Shown here piece after piece: positions 63,721-64,000 of a stretch of DNA of 64,000 nt; the first letter of the stretch is position 1; the number at the start of each line of letters is the position of its first letter. The stretch comes from Chryseobacterium soli (lineage in GTDB: Bacteria; Bacteroidota; Bacteroidia; Flavobacteriales; Weeksellaceae): positions 548,938 through 612,937 of the forward strand of contig NZ_JPRH01000003.1 in NCBI RefSeq assembly GCF_000737705.1, written 5' to 3'. Under the pieces are notes generated by a model, which saw nothing but the letters and a program-made list of their open reading frames with translations, was not told the origin of the DNA and did not search any database. Position numbers and translations under genes: made by a program.

Positions 63721-64000
63721 AACATTAATTTTTTTGATGAAGTAAAATTAGGGGGGAAGTTCTTGTAATGCTTGTAAAAGAAATGTATGATTTTGGTAAA
63801 TTTTTATTATTTTGAAAATCAACTGATTGTAAATTTATTACAAGAGTTTTACAAAAAAAACAGTTAAATGTTAAAAATGTTAAAAGAAAATATTCGTTAG
63901 AAATATAATAATATTTACCTTTGCTTTTTAAGATTTTTATAATGAAATATGTATATTTTTGTTTTCATTTTTAATAATGAGATGATAAACACTTGTTGAT
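63721..64000. other. Right-end intergenic region with a promoter-like element
   Basis: 280 bp to the window edge without a convincing gene. TACCTTTG (63916-63923, plus) matches TAnnTTTG and may serve a gene that begins beyond the window. Upstream, three GTTAAA units occur at 9-10-bp spacing (about 63863-63886). Short ATG frames near 63942 stop within about ten codons. Confidence 0.4.

Noticed and set aside
1..64000. CRISPR arrays, insertion sequences, prophage or attachment sites
   Set aside because: No regularly spaced repeats, transposase or integrase motifs, or tRNA-linked direct repeats were seen.

Overview
The window looks like a chromosomal segment of a flavobacterium of the family Weeksellaceae, most likely Chryseobacterium or a close relative. 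The reasons are: AT-rich DNA; type IX secretion (T9SS) type A sorting tails on three secreted proteins; a DUF5686 outer-membrane protein, a FadL-like porin and a DUF937-OmpA protein; a DnaQ-DnaE fusion; a DnaJ that keeps only one of two zinc centres; and promoters of the Bacteroidota type (TTG-N20/21-TAnnTTTG) with no consistent Shine-Dalgarno sequences. I see no rRNA, tRNA, CRISPR array, prophage, insertion sequence or integrase. Almost all genes are core or lineage-typical.

Layout. 0-9.2 kb, minus strand: half an MFS transporter, a small protein plus an M28 peptidase, a DUF5686 outer-membrane protein, a lipoprotein/membrane-protein pair, and alaS. 9.4-12.1 kb, plus strand: an ECF sigma factor, a zinc-finger anti-sigma candidate, an RclC-like DUF417 membrane protein and a membrane-anchored MsrAB, which together look like an envelope oxidative (reactive chlorine) stress module. 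12.2-14 kb: an ABC exporter pair. 14-19.1 kb, plus: a degenerate AAA+ protein, a FAD oxidoreductase, a small membrane protein, prfB and a DedA protein. 19.1-24.1 kb: an esterase lipoprotein, an SRPBCC protein with a Crp-family regulator, a DUF808 protein, an acyltransferase and an unknown protein. 24.2-30.5 kb, minus: dnaJ and grpE, an Nramp transporter with a DtxR-type operator candidate, DUF937-OmpA, and proS. 30.7-33.1 kb, plus: a Gly/Trp/Arg-rich lipoprotein and a FadL-like porin. 33.2-37.3 kb: a ZIP transporter and methyltransferase, a THUMP rRNA methyltransferase and a glycosyltransferase. 37.3-42.5 kb: a Cys/Met PLP enzyme divergent from an Lrp regulator, a bestrophin, and a fused E1 2-oxoacid dehydrogenase. 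42.6-54.8 kb: a T9SS subtilase, dnaE and two tandem paralogous T9SS adhesin-like proteins. 55-64 kb: a potassium channel with a newly noticed 52-aa membrane protein, Nif3 with a cysteine-free zinc-ribbon relative, an acyl-CoA ligase divergent from an acyl-CoA dehydrogenase, a bicupin and a DUF4349 lipoprotein.

The most coherent candidate for an under-described system is the sigma/anti-sigma/DUF417/MsrAB cluster, which contains its own internal promoter and inverted repeat. Other notable items are an AAA+ protein lacking several canonical ATPase residues, a K+ channel with a C-terminal zinc ribbon and small partner, and sharp palindromes in front of mntH and grpE. Functional statements rest on motif recognition and remembered family knowledge; no database search was possible.
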